Shown: piece by piece, positions 1 to 10,550 of the stretch | Layout of the letters: every line of letters begins with the position of its first letter | Position numbering within the stretch: position 1 is the first letter of the stretch | Assembly: GCA_047967505.1 (NCBI GenBank) | Contig: CM106539.1 | Direction: 5' to 3' (one strand) | DNA from: Dipteris shenzhenensis | Taxonomy: Eukaryota > Polypodiophyta > Polypodiopsida > Gleicheniales | DNA length: 64,000 nucleotides | Translations under genes and position numbers: made by a program | The notes under the pieces: model-generated | What the model saw: the letters and a program-made list of their open reading frames with translations, nothing else | What the model was told of the DNA's origin: nothing | The model's database searches: none

Positions 1-670
1 TCTCTCTCCGGTATGATAGTGAGCTCTCTAGGAGTTCTTTGTTATGCAAGCCTCTGAAGCTTGTCACCTTGATCTGAATGACACTAGTAGCGCCTGATTG
101 CACATACCTTAGGTCATGTGGCAGGAAGGTTATTGAACATAAACCCATAGGTTCGACTAAGGCCAAGAAATTGCCACGTGGTAGATAGCCTTATCCACTC
201 CACTTCATCTGCCACATGTAACTACCACATTAGCGGGCTGCAACACAACTCAACAGTGCCACCTAAGCACAATGCCCTTACTAAGCACAATTTGTAAGTT
301 GCATGTGAACAGTCTTTGCCACATCATCAAAGGCCTCTTCTTCATTAAAACTTCGACAAGCCATAACTTGAAATCCAAAAGGAATTTGCACTTGCTCCAA
401 AAAGGAAAAGAGCTCATCTTTTTGAGCTCTATGTGCTTGCCAAGTCAAAATCATTGTATGCAATTAAACACTTCCATTGAAGAAACACTAAGCTGATGGT
501 ACCACCTTTGCAACAAATGGTAAAGCAAGGTATGAATGCATGAGATGACGATATCACAGAACATGTCATCCACACATAAAGTGTTAAGGCACATGGAGGA
601 AAAAAGCATCATGCAGTGAGAAAAAAAAGCAATAACCTTTCCACCTTTAGCCTATATTCTTGTAATTAAA
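1..670. other. Left edge, no recognisable gene
   Basis: No conserved domain or open coding run is visible on either strand. Two short opposing reading frames (272-496 plus, 281-463 minus) overlap each other and match nothing I recognise. The stretch is probably decayed repeat DNA upstream of the copia-Q fragment. Confidence 0.5.
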
Positions 671-850
671 CTTGACCACCTGCAAGTAGCCATGCAAGCA
701 CTCAGGGGAGGTATTGACATGTAAAAACCACACTTGACCACCTTAAGTAGCAATGTATGCACTAAGGGGAGGTGATGGATTTGTAACTCACATCTGACCA
801 CCTTGCCATAGCCAATGGATCATGGCACTAAGGGGAGGTGTTGAGGAATA
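671..850 (+). repeat. Three tandem ~60-bp units with polypurine-tract-like cores
   Basis: Units start at 671, 733 and 793. Each begins CTTGACCACCT or TCTGACCACCT, carries a GCACT(A/C)AGGGGAGGT core and is followed by a short divergent tail. AAGGGGAGGTG resembles the purine tract that primes plus-strand DNA synthesis just before a 3' LTR, and the third unit reads AAGGGGAGGTGTTGAGG. The triplication lies directly upstream of the truncated copia-Q reverse transcriptase. Whether any copy ever primed synthesis is unknown. Confidence 0.7.
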
Positions 851-854
851 TGGC

Positions 855-2249
855 GCTATGAGCACATAATTAGAGGCAAAGGTATGGTGCCTAGGTACAA
901 GGCCTGTTTGGTCGCTAAAGTGTTCAAGCAAGAGAAGGGTGTGGACTCTGATGAGATATTCTCTCCGGTTGTGATGATGACCACACTTAGATCCATGCTT
1001 GGACTAGTGGCAGCAGAGGATATGGAGCTTATGCAGATGGATGTCAAGATAGCTTTCTTGCATGGGGATCTGCATCAGGAAATTTAGATGGTGCAGCCGG
1101 AAGGCTTTGAAGAAAAGGGCAAAGAGCATTTAGTTTGCAAGATGAAGAAGAGTCTCTATGGTCTTAAGCAAGGGCCTAGAGAATGGTATCAGAAGTTTGA
1201 TGCTTTCATTCGGTTCCAGGGTTTTAGAAAGAGTGAAATTGATCACTGTCTCTACACTAAAAGGGCTAAGGATAATAGCATGATACTCCTGGCACTATAT
1301 GTGGATGATATGCTATTGGCTAGCAAGAATACTTATGAGCTAGATGCATTAAAGGCCAAGTTGCATGAGGCCTTTGATACGAAGGATTTGGTACTTTCAG
1401 GTCATATACTTGGTATGCGCATCACGCATGATCGGAGTAGGAAACTCCTTTGGCTTTCATAGAAGGAGTATGTTACAAAAGTATTGCAGCATTTCAATAT
1501 GGAGGGGGGGAAGGCAGTGAGTACTCCATTGCCTCCATATGTGAAACTGAGTCATACAGATAGTCCCAAATCAGATGAGGAGAGGGCCATGATGGCCAAG
1601 GTTCCTTATGCATTAGCGGTTGGGAGTCTTATGTATGCTATGATAGCTACTAGACCAGACATTGCATTTGCAGTGGGAGTTGTTAGCCGGTATATGGCTA
1701 ATCCAGGAAAGAGGCATTGGGAGGCAGTTAAGTGCATCATGAGGTACATGAAGGGTACCAAGGAGAGGTGCATCTGCTTTGGTAGAGGAGACATGCATGC
1801 ACTTGGGTACATAGGTTCAGACTTTGCAGGGCATGTGGATAGTAGGAGATCCACTTCTGGTCATATGTTCACCTTTGCAGGTGGTGCAGTGTCGTGGATG
1901 TCTCGCACACAGAAGTGCGTTGCTTTGTCTACCATAGAGGCTGAGTATGTTGCAGCCATAGAGGGTTGCAAGGAGGCTATATGGCTTGATCGGCTAGTGG
2001 GAGACTTGGGGATTCATCCAGGTGTACCGACATTGCATAGTGATTCCATGAGTGCTATTCAGCTAGCACATAATCCGGTCTTTCATGCAAAGACCAAACA
2101 CATTGAGGTCAGGTACCATTTCATCAGGGAGGTACTTGAGGACAAGTGCATAGAGCTTGTCAAGGTTCATACGGATGATAACCCTGCAGATATGCTGACG
2201 AAGAGTCTACCTAGTCAGCGGTTTGAGTATTGTCGTGTATTGATGGGCA
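855..2249 (+). pseudogene. Copia-Q: reverse transcriptase and RNase H, 5'-truncated Ty1/copia pol
   Basis: The 3' part of a Ty1/copia polyprotein. It begins inside RT at RYKACLVAK (normally RYKARLVAKGF), so gag, protease, integrase and the RT amino end are missing. The RT active site YVDD is intact at 1298-1309. The LYGLKQ motif precedes it, and RNase H follows with SDFAGHVDSRRSTSG, an STIEAEYVA glutamate block and a HSDSMSAIQ aspartate block. In-frame stops lie at 1085-1087 and about 1460; the second sits where copia proteins usually have Gln and is TAG. The reading frame is interrupted at 2249 by insertion of copia-P-1 and resumes at 7073, ending at a TAG (7083-7085) two codons later. It is inactive because truncated and broken. 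Confidence 0.9.
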
Positions 2250-2900
2250 TGTTAGATATCAATGCTCCACTCTCGTGTAACTATGCAGGAATCGACTAAC
2301 TCTACTTGTAAGCCCCCCATATGAGGAGAAGGCATTTGAGTAGCTCGGTTATCCGGTAGGTCCTGGTTTGGACACCAAATGGGGGCCATGTGTGGCCTGA
2401 TGGTTGGACGGCTTCAGATAGAGTTGGCACACTGCCAACTAGGCTACATGCAAGTGCGGGAAGGCATCCCATGACTGACTGCACTGAGGGTAGATGAAGC
2501 ATTTCCTGAGGCAGCCCACTCTTGGGTTGCGGGGCCCGTTTGGAGTCCCATATGATCCCGGATGGCTCTAGGCCGAACGATAACTGTTGGTTAGTTGCTC
2601 TATTTCGCCCCACGGTTCTATTGTGTGGTCGGTTGCCTATTTTGGGACCGACCTCCAGTTGACCGTTTTGGGTAGACTGGGTCGTCAACCCTAATTCGTT
2701 AGCATCCAACCTCCATCCTCTACTATTTCCAGCACGCCATCGAAGCTCCTCACACAGGAGCGCACGGTTGGGAGGCAACGCCATCTATTGTATTAGTTTT
2801 ACAGTAATCAAATTTTTGAATCTCCATACTATCAGCTTTTCTCTCTTGCATACGAGATCTTGTTATCTGTTGAGCACAGACATTATATTGTTTTCTTACA
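2250..2900 (+). repeat. Copia-P-1 5' LTR with promoter deletion
   Basis: 651 bp against 736 bp for the 3' LTR. Alignment by eye shows the missing block lies between GGGTCG and CAACCCTAATTC near 2685. In the 3' LTR this block contains the TATA box CTATATAAGAGC. The 5' LTR therefore lacks its own core promoter, so normal element transcription from it is unlikely. Confidence 0.9.
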
Positions 2901-2918
2901 TGGTATTAGAGCTTTGGG
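2901..2918 (+). promoter_or_regulatory. Primer binding site, tRNA-Met type
   Basis: TGGTATTAGAGCTTTGGG follows the LTR end directly. The usual plant copia site is TGGTATCAGAGC; one C-to-T change is present. The sister element copia-P-2 has the unmutated TGGTATCAGAGC. Confidence 0.85.
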
Positions 2919-2971
2919 CTCTAGCAAGAAGATTCGGTAGTATGTTTCTGTTTGCGAGCAAATTGTAAGAG

Positions 2972-3800
2972 ATGGCCCAGCCCACAAGACTGCGAATCCC
3001 ACCGTTCGGCGAAAGCGGAAAGTTGGACGGTTCTAACCATCCACTCTAGAAGTTCAAGATGAAGACCATCTTAAGTGCATATGAGCTTTGGGATACTGGT
3101 ACTGGGGTGGACTAAGCCCAAATCCAGCCAATGCAGCACAATAGATAGTACCAACTGCGGATGAGATTCTCACGTGTACAAGAAGAAATGCAGATGCGCT
3201 ATGTTCTATTGTCTGCAGTGTAAGTGATTATGTCATGGCGTTAATTCAACATGTCACCACAGCGGAGGAGGCATGGATGGTCTTGAAAACACAGTGCGAG
3301 ACCACAAATCAGACACGGATTCAGAATCTGGAGACTCAACTCGCGAACGAGAAATTGTCTGAGTCTGAAATGGCAAAGAAGTTCATCACCAGGGTGAATA
3401 ATCTGCACGATCAGATGACTGCGATTGGCATCACCATCACCAGCAAGAATCTAGCATGAAGGTGCAAAAAGATTATCCCACTAAAGTACGACGGTCTTGT
3501 TACGGCACTGAATACATAGAACATAAATGTGCCCCTCAACTTTGAGGATTTCAGCGCAATGCTTTTGGAGGAAGAGATGCGTCAAAAGACGAGGACTGGA
3601 GAAGATTTGGCTTTCTGGGCTGGATCAAAGAAAGGTAAGGGTAAGGACTCTGGTAACCCATCTTCTTCTGATGATAAAAAGAGAAAGAAGAAGATCAAGT
3701 GCTTCTATTGCAACAAGGCAGAGCACAAGCAGAATGAGTGCCATAAGAAGATTGCAGATGAGAAGAACGGAGTAAAGAAAGAGTCCAGCAACAGCGTGCA
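2972..3800 (+). pseudogene. Copia-P-1 gag (capsid and zinc knuckle)
   Basis: Starts ATGGCCCAGCCC shortly after the primer site, the same start as in copia-P-2. Visible blocks are an amino-terminal FGESGKLDGSN...KFKMKTILSAYELWD region, the UBN2-type middle (VMALIQHVTTAEEAW, then LETQLANEKLSE and FITRVNNLHDQMTAIG), a Lys/Ser-rich linker and a CX2CX4HX4C nucleic-acid-binding knuckle at 3700-3741 (C-F-Y-C...H...C). Several stops and shifts break the frame: a TAG near 3048 is TGG (Trp) in the sister copy, and a TGA lies at about 3457-3459. Gag would form the virus-like particle; this copy cannot encode it whole. Confidence 0.85.
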
Positions 3801-5195
3801 GGCAGTACCAATAGAGCTGTTCGTAGCAATTGAGGAGATTTGCACGGAGGCAGTTCATGTACCTGTGGATGGAACCTTGGATTATTGATAGTGGTGCATC
3901 GCGCCACATGACCAGTCAGAAGGATTGGTATACCTCTCTACATCCGGTAGGGAATGACATCCTGGTAGCACTCGGCAATGATGCAAAATGTCTCGCAAAA
4001 GAAAAAGGTACGATTGCTCTCAAGTCAAATGGAGTTGTAAAACAATTGTCCGATGTTCTTTATGTGCCAGATATCAAGAGGAACTTGTTGTCCGTTTTTG
4101 CGATCACAGATCGGGACCTCAAAGTTCAATTCGATAAGAATGGCACATAGATTTTGGATCTTCAAGGGAAGGTCATTGGTAAAGGTACACGGCGCAACAT
4201 CTACGAACTCTCAGCTTTTAGTGCTCGAGCTGATGTGAGCAACACTAAGCTTTGGCATGAGAGGTTTGGTCATCTAAACCTTAGTTATTTAAAGGAGATG
4301 CATAAAAGTGGAATGATTGCAGACCTACCAGAAATTACAGATCTGCTCAATGTATGTGAAGCTTGCATGATGGGCAAGCAGCATAGGCAGCCCTTTCCTA
4401 AAGAGGCCAGCAGGGCAAAGGCTCCTCTAGAGCTCGTTCACATGGACCTCTGCGAAAAGATGGATACAAAAGCTTTGGGTGGTTCCTACTACTTCATGAC
4501 GCTGATCGACGACTACAGTAGAAGGATATGGATATACTTCCTGAAGACTAAAGATGAGGCTTTTAGTAAGTTCAAAGAATGGCATGTAATGGTTGAGAAA
4601 GAAATGGGGAGGAAGGTGGTTGAGATCAGACAGAGGTGGTGAGTTCACATCAAGTGAATCCGAAAGTTATTGCAAAAGTTAGAGGATAAAGAGGCAGAAA
4701 CCCCCGCCACATACACCACAACAAAATGGAGTAGCAGAGTGCAAGATGCACATCATCTACGAAATGGGTAGGAGTATGATGAAAGGGAAAGATTTGCCAA
4801 AGACTTTCTCGGTTGAAGCATGTAACACGACAGTTTACATTCTGAATCGTAGCTACACGAAGGCTGTGAACAGGATGACTTCACTGTAGGCCTTTTCTAG
4901 TAAGAAACCTTCAGCTGCACATTTCAGAGTTTTTGGATGTGACTGTTTTGTGCATGTGCCTGATGCTAACAGGACCAAATGGGAACTGAAGAGCCGGAAG
5001 TGTATTTTCTTGGGCTACAGTGAAGAGGCGAAGGGTTATCGTCTCTATAATTCTGTTACCAAGAAGGTAATAGTAAGTCGCGATGTGGTCTTCTCAGAAC
5101 AGCCGCATCAATTGGAGGAGGATGCTTCCTTCCCAGACAACCAAGACCAGGATATCCATCCAGTACAACCACCAACAATAGACCAGGTTTTGTGA
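3801..5195 (+). pseudogene. Copia-P-1 protease and integrase
   Basis: The aspartic protease active site D-S-G is intact at 3887-3895 within WIIDSGASRHM. It is followed by LYVPDIKRNLLSV and the GAG-pre-integrase segment LWHERFGHLNLSYLKEMHKSGM...CEACMMGKQHRQPF, which supplies His and Cys zinc ligands. The integrase core starts at about 4430 with HMDLCEKMD and IDDYSRRIWIYFLKTKDEAF. The core breaks near 4640 through frameshifts, and its carboxyl half is readable only in pieces, including FGCDCFVHVPDANRTKWELKSRKCIFLGYSEEAKGY (written here in parts; 4938-5042). The TAG at 4148-4150 corresponds to Gln in copia-P-2. Inactive. Confidence 0.85.
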
Positions 5196-6336
5196 TATCG
5201 AGTTCAGAAGGTAAAGTCTGTAAACTGAAGAAGGCACTTTATGGGCTAAAACAGGCCCCATGAGCGTGGTACCAGTGGATTGATGCCTACTTTCTACAAA
5301 ATGGGTTCAGGAGGCGGCCCATATGATGCAAATTTGTATATCTACAGAGAAGGAGGCAGGTGTATGATCGTGGTCCTTTATGTGGACGACCTTGTCATAA
5401 CAGGGAACCATGAAGAAAAGATCTCGCAGACAAAGCAGTTGCTAGGAAGAGAGTTTGAAATGACTGATGCATTTCTGTTTGGGGATTGAAGTTTGGCAAG
5501 AGCCAAAACAGATCATCTCACAGCTGAAGTATGCTAGAGAGATACTGAAGGCATTTGGCATGGCTGAGTGCAAGACAGTTGGCACCCCTATGGAGGTTGA
5601 CATGAAGCTCTCAAACGAGAATTCATCACCACTGGTGGATGAAGTGGAGTACAAAAGTCTTGTGGGCAGTTTTATTTACTTGTGCAACACGCAGTTGGAC
5701 ATCAGGTTTGCGACTGGTGTACTAAGCACGTTTTCCAATAAGCCCGGAGAGAACCATTGGAGGGTAGGGATGCGGGTGTTGAAATACATCAAAGGCACAC
5801 TTGATTATGGCATCACCTTTACCAAGGGCAACACCTTGACCAAATTCTATGACTCGGATTGAGCAGGAGATGTGGACAGTAGGGGATCAGTGACAGGTTA
5901 CTGTTTCTCACTTGGATCTGGAGATGTGTCATGGGTCGGCAAGAAGCAACCTATAGTTGCTCTTTCTTCTACTGCAGTTAAGTACAAATCAGCATGTTTT
6001 TCTTCTTGTGAGGCAGTGTGGTTGAGGAGGATTTTAGGGGACATGGATGCAATGCAGAACAAGCCTATGCAGTTATCATGTGACAATCAGAGTTGCATGG
6101 TAATTGCAAAGAACTTTGTGTTCCATGCTCGCACAAAACACATTGAGATTCAATATCACTTTGTACGCGAGCTCATCATGGATGGAGAGGTCGACTTGGT
6201 GTACTGTCCAACTATAGAGAATGCTACGGACATTTTCACGAAGGCTCTTGGAAGAGACTTGCTAGAGATGCATCTTCATCGACTTAGCATTGGGATGAAA
6301 AAGCAAGTTCACTTACGGGTGGACATTGAGGAGGGG
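5196..6336 (+). pseudogene. Copia-P-1 reverse transcriptase (internally deleted) and RNase H
   Basis: About 615 bp of RT amino-terminal coding is missing at the junction near 5187; flanks share the trinucleotide ACC, suggesting microhomology-mediated deletion. The remainder keeps [14 protein letters not shown], the YVDD site at 5379-5390, and RNase H with YDSD, the VALSSTAVKYKS block and SCDNQSCMVIAKN. A TGA at about 5248 replaces the Arg of QAPRAW and another TGA at about 5860 replaces Trp of SDWAGD; both are transitions. In the usual SSTEAEY glutamate motif this copy reads SSTAVKY, losing the catalytic Glu. The polypurine tract GAGGAGGGG (6328-6336) ends the region. Confidence 0.85.
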
Positions 6337-7072
6337 TGTTAGATATCAATGCTCCACTCTCGTGTAACTACGCAGGAACCAGCTAACTCTACTTGTAAGC
6401 CCCCCATATGAGGAGAAGGCATTTGAGTAGCTCGATTATCCGGTAGGTCCTGGTTTGGACACCAGATGGGGGCCATGTGTGGCCTGATGGCTGGACGGCT
6501 TTAGATAGAGTTGGCACACTGCCAACTAGGCTACATGCAAGTGCGGGAAGGCATCCCATGACTGACTGCACTGAGGGTAGACGGAGCATTTCTCGGGGCA
6601 GCCCACTCTCGAGTTGCGGGGCCCGTTTGGAGTCCCAGATGATCCCGAATGGCTCTGGGCCGAATGGGAACGGTAGGTGAGTTGCTCTATTCCGTGCCAC
6701 GGTTCTATCGTGTGGTCAGTGGCCTATTTCAGGACTGACCTCCAGTCAACTGTTTTGGGCAGAGTGGGTCGGTCTCCCAATTGGGTCTAACTGACTATGA
6801 CTGTTGGCTATATAAGAGCAAGCCCGTGAAGCCCATAATCATCACTGGCTATAGCAACCCTAATTCTTTATTAGCATCCAGCCTCTGCCCTCTACTATTT
6901 CCTGCATGCCATCGAAGCTCCTCACACAAGAGCGCACGGCTAGGAGGCAGCGCCATCTATTGTATGAGTTTTACAGTAATCAAATTTTTGATTCTCCATA
7001 CTATCAACTTTTCTCTCTTGCATACGAGATCCTATTATCTGTGGAGCACAGACGTTGTATTGTTTTCTTACA
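6337..7072 (+). repeat. Copia-P-1 3' LTR
   Basis: 736 bp, TGTTAGATATC...TTTTCTTACA. It holds a TATA box CTATATAAGAGC (TATATAA at 6809-6815), absent from the 5' LTR. It is followed directly by the target duplication GGGCA. Confidence 0.95.
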
Positions 7073-7300
7073 GGGCATTGGATAGTATACTCACTGGTTG
7101 TTCTCCCTTAAAGGCACATTGTCCTTTAAGTGGGAGGTTGTGGGGTTTAAAGGTCACTGTGCCTTTACCCCAGTTATGTAGAATACTCAAATACATATAT
7201 AAATGAATGAAAAAGAAGATTAGGGTGTTCTACACCCACCAAAAAACTTGTGTGGCTCTCTGTTTCTCTCTCTCCCTCTTCCGTTAAGAGCACTCTCATT
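7073..7300 (+). repeat. Copia-Q pol end, polypurine tract and truncated 3' LTR
   Basis: After the GGGCA duplication the copia-Q frame closes at TAG 7083-7085. A purine tract AAGTGGGAGGT (7129-7139) precedes TGTGGGGTTTAAAGG, the likely start of the copia-Q 3' LTR at 7139. ATACATATATAAATGAATG and the pyrimidine-rich run ending CTCTCTCCCTCTTCC are typical of copia LTR interiors. The LTR is cut around 7290-7310, where minus-strand gypsy-A sequence begins; the exact join cannot be placed by eye. Confidence 0.6.
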
Positions 7301-9000
7301 ATAATAGGTTTGTAGGATTGCCGTTGCTTGTATTGCTGCAGTCAGTTGTGTTTGGATTTGGTAGAGGTTGGAGGTCACATCCCTCACTGCCTTCTCTTGA
7401 GCTTGGAGAGCTTGGTTCATGCACACTTCTTCTACCTCCTTCTCATCTATCTGTGCCCGAAGTGCCTTGACCTCTATGGCAATTGCCTGGAATCGGTTTT
7501 CGATTTTTGTTGCATTCTGTTTATCCAATTCTCTTGCATATTCTTCCTTGGCCAAGCTAGTGAATAGTTTTGACATTTAAATCATTTGGCTAGCTTGATG
7601 TTGGAGAATGATAGATGGTGATGAGGACTGGTAGTATGATGATACAAGTGGTGCCCATGTAGCCATCCTGATGATTCTATAGTACTTGTGGGAGGTTGTT
7701 CCAATGGTATTTTAGTCACTTGTGTACAATAATCATACTATTGATCTGACACTAGCTCCCCTTATGGCTCATCGACTGGAATGGCATTGATGGGTGGTTC
7801 TAGTGCTGAAGTAGCCTTAGGATCTGGTGCCGATCTTTCCTTAGGTTCTAGTTACTCCTGTTGTTGGAGATATATTGGTTGTAGTTGTGCACCGACGAGC
7901 TGTAGCATCTCGTGGGGCAATTCCTCAATTCCAATCTCCAGAATAGGTATTTCTTCTAAAGCATCTACACTTGCCAATGTGATAGTAGGAGAAGTTGGTG
8001 ATGGCTCCCATACTGGCGAGAAGAGAATGTCCAACTCCTCAATTGGTTTTGGTGACTGGGGCAGAGTCATTTCTTGTTCTTGTAGCTCTTTTTTGATGAT
8101 TATAGCCAATAAGTGTGGAATTTTGCATTTTTGGCCTGATGAACCATTTAGTTTTTTTGTGAAGAAGATGACTGAGTGTTGGATCCAGTCTTCCTTTAGC
8201 TTCCTACTCGGCAAAACAAATGTGCAGAGTGGAAGGGCTCGATTCTTGCTGCACTTAACCCCCAGGATTGTGGATAGGAATTGTGCTGCTTCCTTGAGGT
8301 GAGGTTTAAGGATGGTGCAAAGTAATATGCCATCCCTATGGAACAGTGTGCCCTTGGTGAGGAGAGGCTGTACTTCGAGAAATTTTGCATCGACAGGCCA
8401 TGTAGGGTATTTGGCACCTTGTGTTGGGAGTGAGAAAGCCCTTTGAATGATTGTATTATCGAGGATAATGCTGAGTGGGCTCTGATGTACAGTGATGGTA
8501 CCATACTTGCCAACCTGTGCATTGCTGGAGTGGTAAGAATGGAGAAAGTCCCTGATGTATGTGGTCATTGTAGGACTGTCCTCATAGGATTTTAGGCTCT
8601 CATGCAAACTGCCTAGACCCCTTTGTTCTAAGTAAGATGTTGCTTCCTAGGAAAGAGCATAAGTCGATGTAGGTGGTGAAACAAGTTCCAGTGACTGGGC
8701 CCCATCAATGGTTGTGTAGGCCGATAGTGACTGGGGTGGCATCAGTGTTCTTCTTTGTCATGCACTAAATCCTCCTTGGAGCTATCGCTCTGGACCACAA
8801 ATGCCTCTGGTCGCCGTGGTTATGAGAGGATGTAGATGGCTATGAACTCTAAAGGGGGTCTCGTGGTTGAGGGGGTGGACTCTTTCTGTGCATCCTCTTT
8901 AGTGGTGGTATTGTTTTTGAACCTGCATCCATGTGCATGTGGTGTACCATTGATCATTAGATTGGTTGGCATGCAGTATGACCTTTGTGTGTGTTTGTGA
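7290..9000 (-). pseudogene. Gypsy-A extra ORF downstream of integrase
   Basis: The longest open piece is 7852-8607. The frame can be followed upstream to about 8650 (ATSYLEQRGLGSLHESLK) and possibly to 8990. The first ~170 residues form a compact, non-repetitive domain (TYIRDFLHSYHSSN, YGTITVH, LDNTIIQRAF). A Pro/Glu-rich acidic linker follows, then after a frame change a predicted coiled coil in 7290-7576 with regular Ala/Leu/Glu/Gln spacing (IAIEVKALRAQIDEKE). No signal peptide or convincing membrane segment is seen. Athila-type plant Ty3 elements carry an env-like ORF at this position, so that is one comparison, but I do not recognise the domain. The plus-strand gypsy-A copy diverges before this region and lacks it. 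Confidence 0.6.
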
Positions 9001-9319
9001 GAGATCTTATTTTTATACATGCTTTGAGAGTGTGAAATGAAAGTGTGTGGCACAATTATTCATGCAATCATCTATGTGTCTAAGCAAAAGTGTGTGAGTG
9101 CATGTGACCTAGTATCTAGGTAGGGACTAACTATATGCTTTTTTTTGTTTCTGGGATTTCATAGGGCAACTAGAACTTAGGCATCACTTCTGAGCCCTAG
9201 GTTAAAATCGATTGATGCTACCTATATGTGCAAAGACGTACATATGCAAGTGAGTGCTTGTGATACAATCTAATCCTAACTAAGGAGGACTTGGTTTCCC
9301 AAATCTTCATTTTTGTTGG

Positions 9320-10440
9320 GGATGGCTTGCATGTTGAAGTAGTAGTGCTTCAGTCAGCTCCCGTTTATTGTTGTGTTGAATTGGACTCCATCCAATGTTT
9401 CTAGCAGCATAGATCTGATGGGATTCATCTTTCTTACTTGGTAGGGTCCTTGACCTAGATACTTCAGTTTCCCCTTGTGTACTTTGGCATTGTATAACAG
9501 GACCAAGTCACCTTCCTCGATGTCTTTAGCTTTAAGAATTTTGTCAAACATGCCTTTCTTCTGCGTTTTTCTAGTGTCATGGCATGGTAGGCGACTAGTC
9601 TTGTCTCTATATGCTTCTCCAACTGATAGAGTCTTTCTTTCAAGGATTCATGGTCTCCCATGCATTTCTGTACAGCTATGCGTAGGCTTGGTATTACAAA
9701 TTCTAGTGGGACCACAGCTTCAAGGCCGTACATCAATTGAAAAGGTGTGTTCCTTGTACTGACCTTGAGTGTGATTCTGTATGCCCATAAGACTGCATTT
9801 AGTTTCTCTGCCCAATCAGAATGCTGTGGTTCTACTACCTTGGTGAGGATAATGCATAATATTTTGTTGGTGGATTTGGCCTATGCATTCCCTTGGGGGT
9901 ATTAGGGTGTGCTTTTTCTATGGATTACCATAAAGCCAGACAAGAGTTCTTGGATTACCTCATTGACAAAATGTGTGCCTCTATCTGATAATTTCAATGG
10001 GGCATCCGAATCGGGTGATGACATTTTTGTATAAGAATTTTGATGTGCTTCTGGCATTTGCCTTTCTGACTGCTTTAGCTTCAGCCCATTTTGTAAAGTA
10101 ATCAGTGGCCACAATGATGTAGCATGCCTGTGTTTCCTTTGTTGTTGGATGGATGGGACCCACATAGTCAATCCCCCAACTTTCAAATTGTTTTTGTGCA
10201 ACAACTATTGTTAGGGGATTGTAATTTTTATGTTGTGGTTTAGTAGTCCATTGGCATACATCACAGCCTTTTACATATTCATAGGCATTTGCCCACAGTG
10301 TTGGCCACTAGTAGCCTGCGAGGAGGACTTTTCTTGCTGTGGCTTCCCCTTTGAAGTGTCCTCCTGTAATGCCTTCATGGACTTCACTCAGGATTGGCAT
10401 GATCTCATGGGGCATTACACATCTTCTTAATACCTAGTCC
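9320..10440 (-). pseudogene. Gypsy-A copy 1 integrase
   Basis: The core is recognisable in two frames. The first holds GPIHP, ACYIIVATDYFTKWAEAK and VITRFGCPIEI, followed by GTHFVNEVIQELLSGF; the carboxyl part is MYGLEAVVPLEFVIPSLRIAVQ, then ERLYQLEKHIETRL and DLVLLYNAKVHKGKLKYLGQGPYQVRKM. The two aspartates of the DDE triad lie in the first segment. A Cys-x2-Cys pair of the zinc-binding amino domain is readable just upstream. An in-frame TAG at 10308-10310 (minus) interrupts G-Y-stop-W-P and is shared with the plus-strand copy. No chromodomain follows. Frameshifts make it non-functional. Confidence 0.85.
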
Positions 10441-10550
10441 TTGCCCATCTTGTATAGTTGTCGTGCAATGAGTTGATAGGGTGCAGCCTTTAGAATCAAT
10501 TTTCTGGCATCTACTGCTTTCATTTCAGGGGGTGGTATTCCTACCATTAA

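Larger units (their letters stand above)
2250..7072 (+). mobile_element. Copia-P-1: complete but defective Ty1/copia LTR retrotransposon
   Basis: LTRs start TGTTAGATATCAATGC and end TTTTCTTACA (2250-2900 and 6337-7072). The element is flanked by an exact 5-bp target duplication GGGCA (2245-2249 and 7073-7077). A tRNA-Met-type primer site and a polypurine tract lie at the expected places. It landed in the last codons of the copia-Q pol, same orientation. Relative to its sister copia-P-2 on the minus strand it is about 0.7 kb shorter. The loss is one gap in the 5' LTR (about 85 bp) and one in pol (about 615 bp, RT amino part). Domain order is gag, protease, integrase, RT, RNase H, as in the family. 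Confidence 0.95.

Noticed and set aside
7852-8607. Retroviral-type envelope protein
   Set aside because: No signal peptide, transmembrane segment or cleavage motif can be seen.
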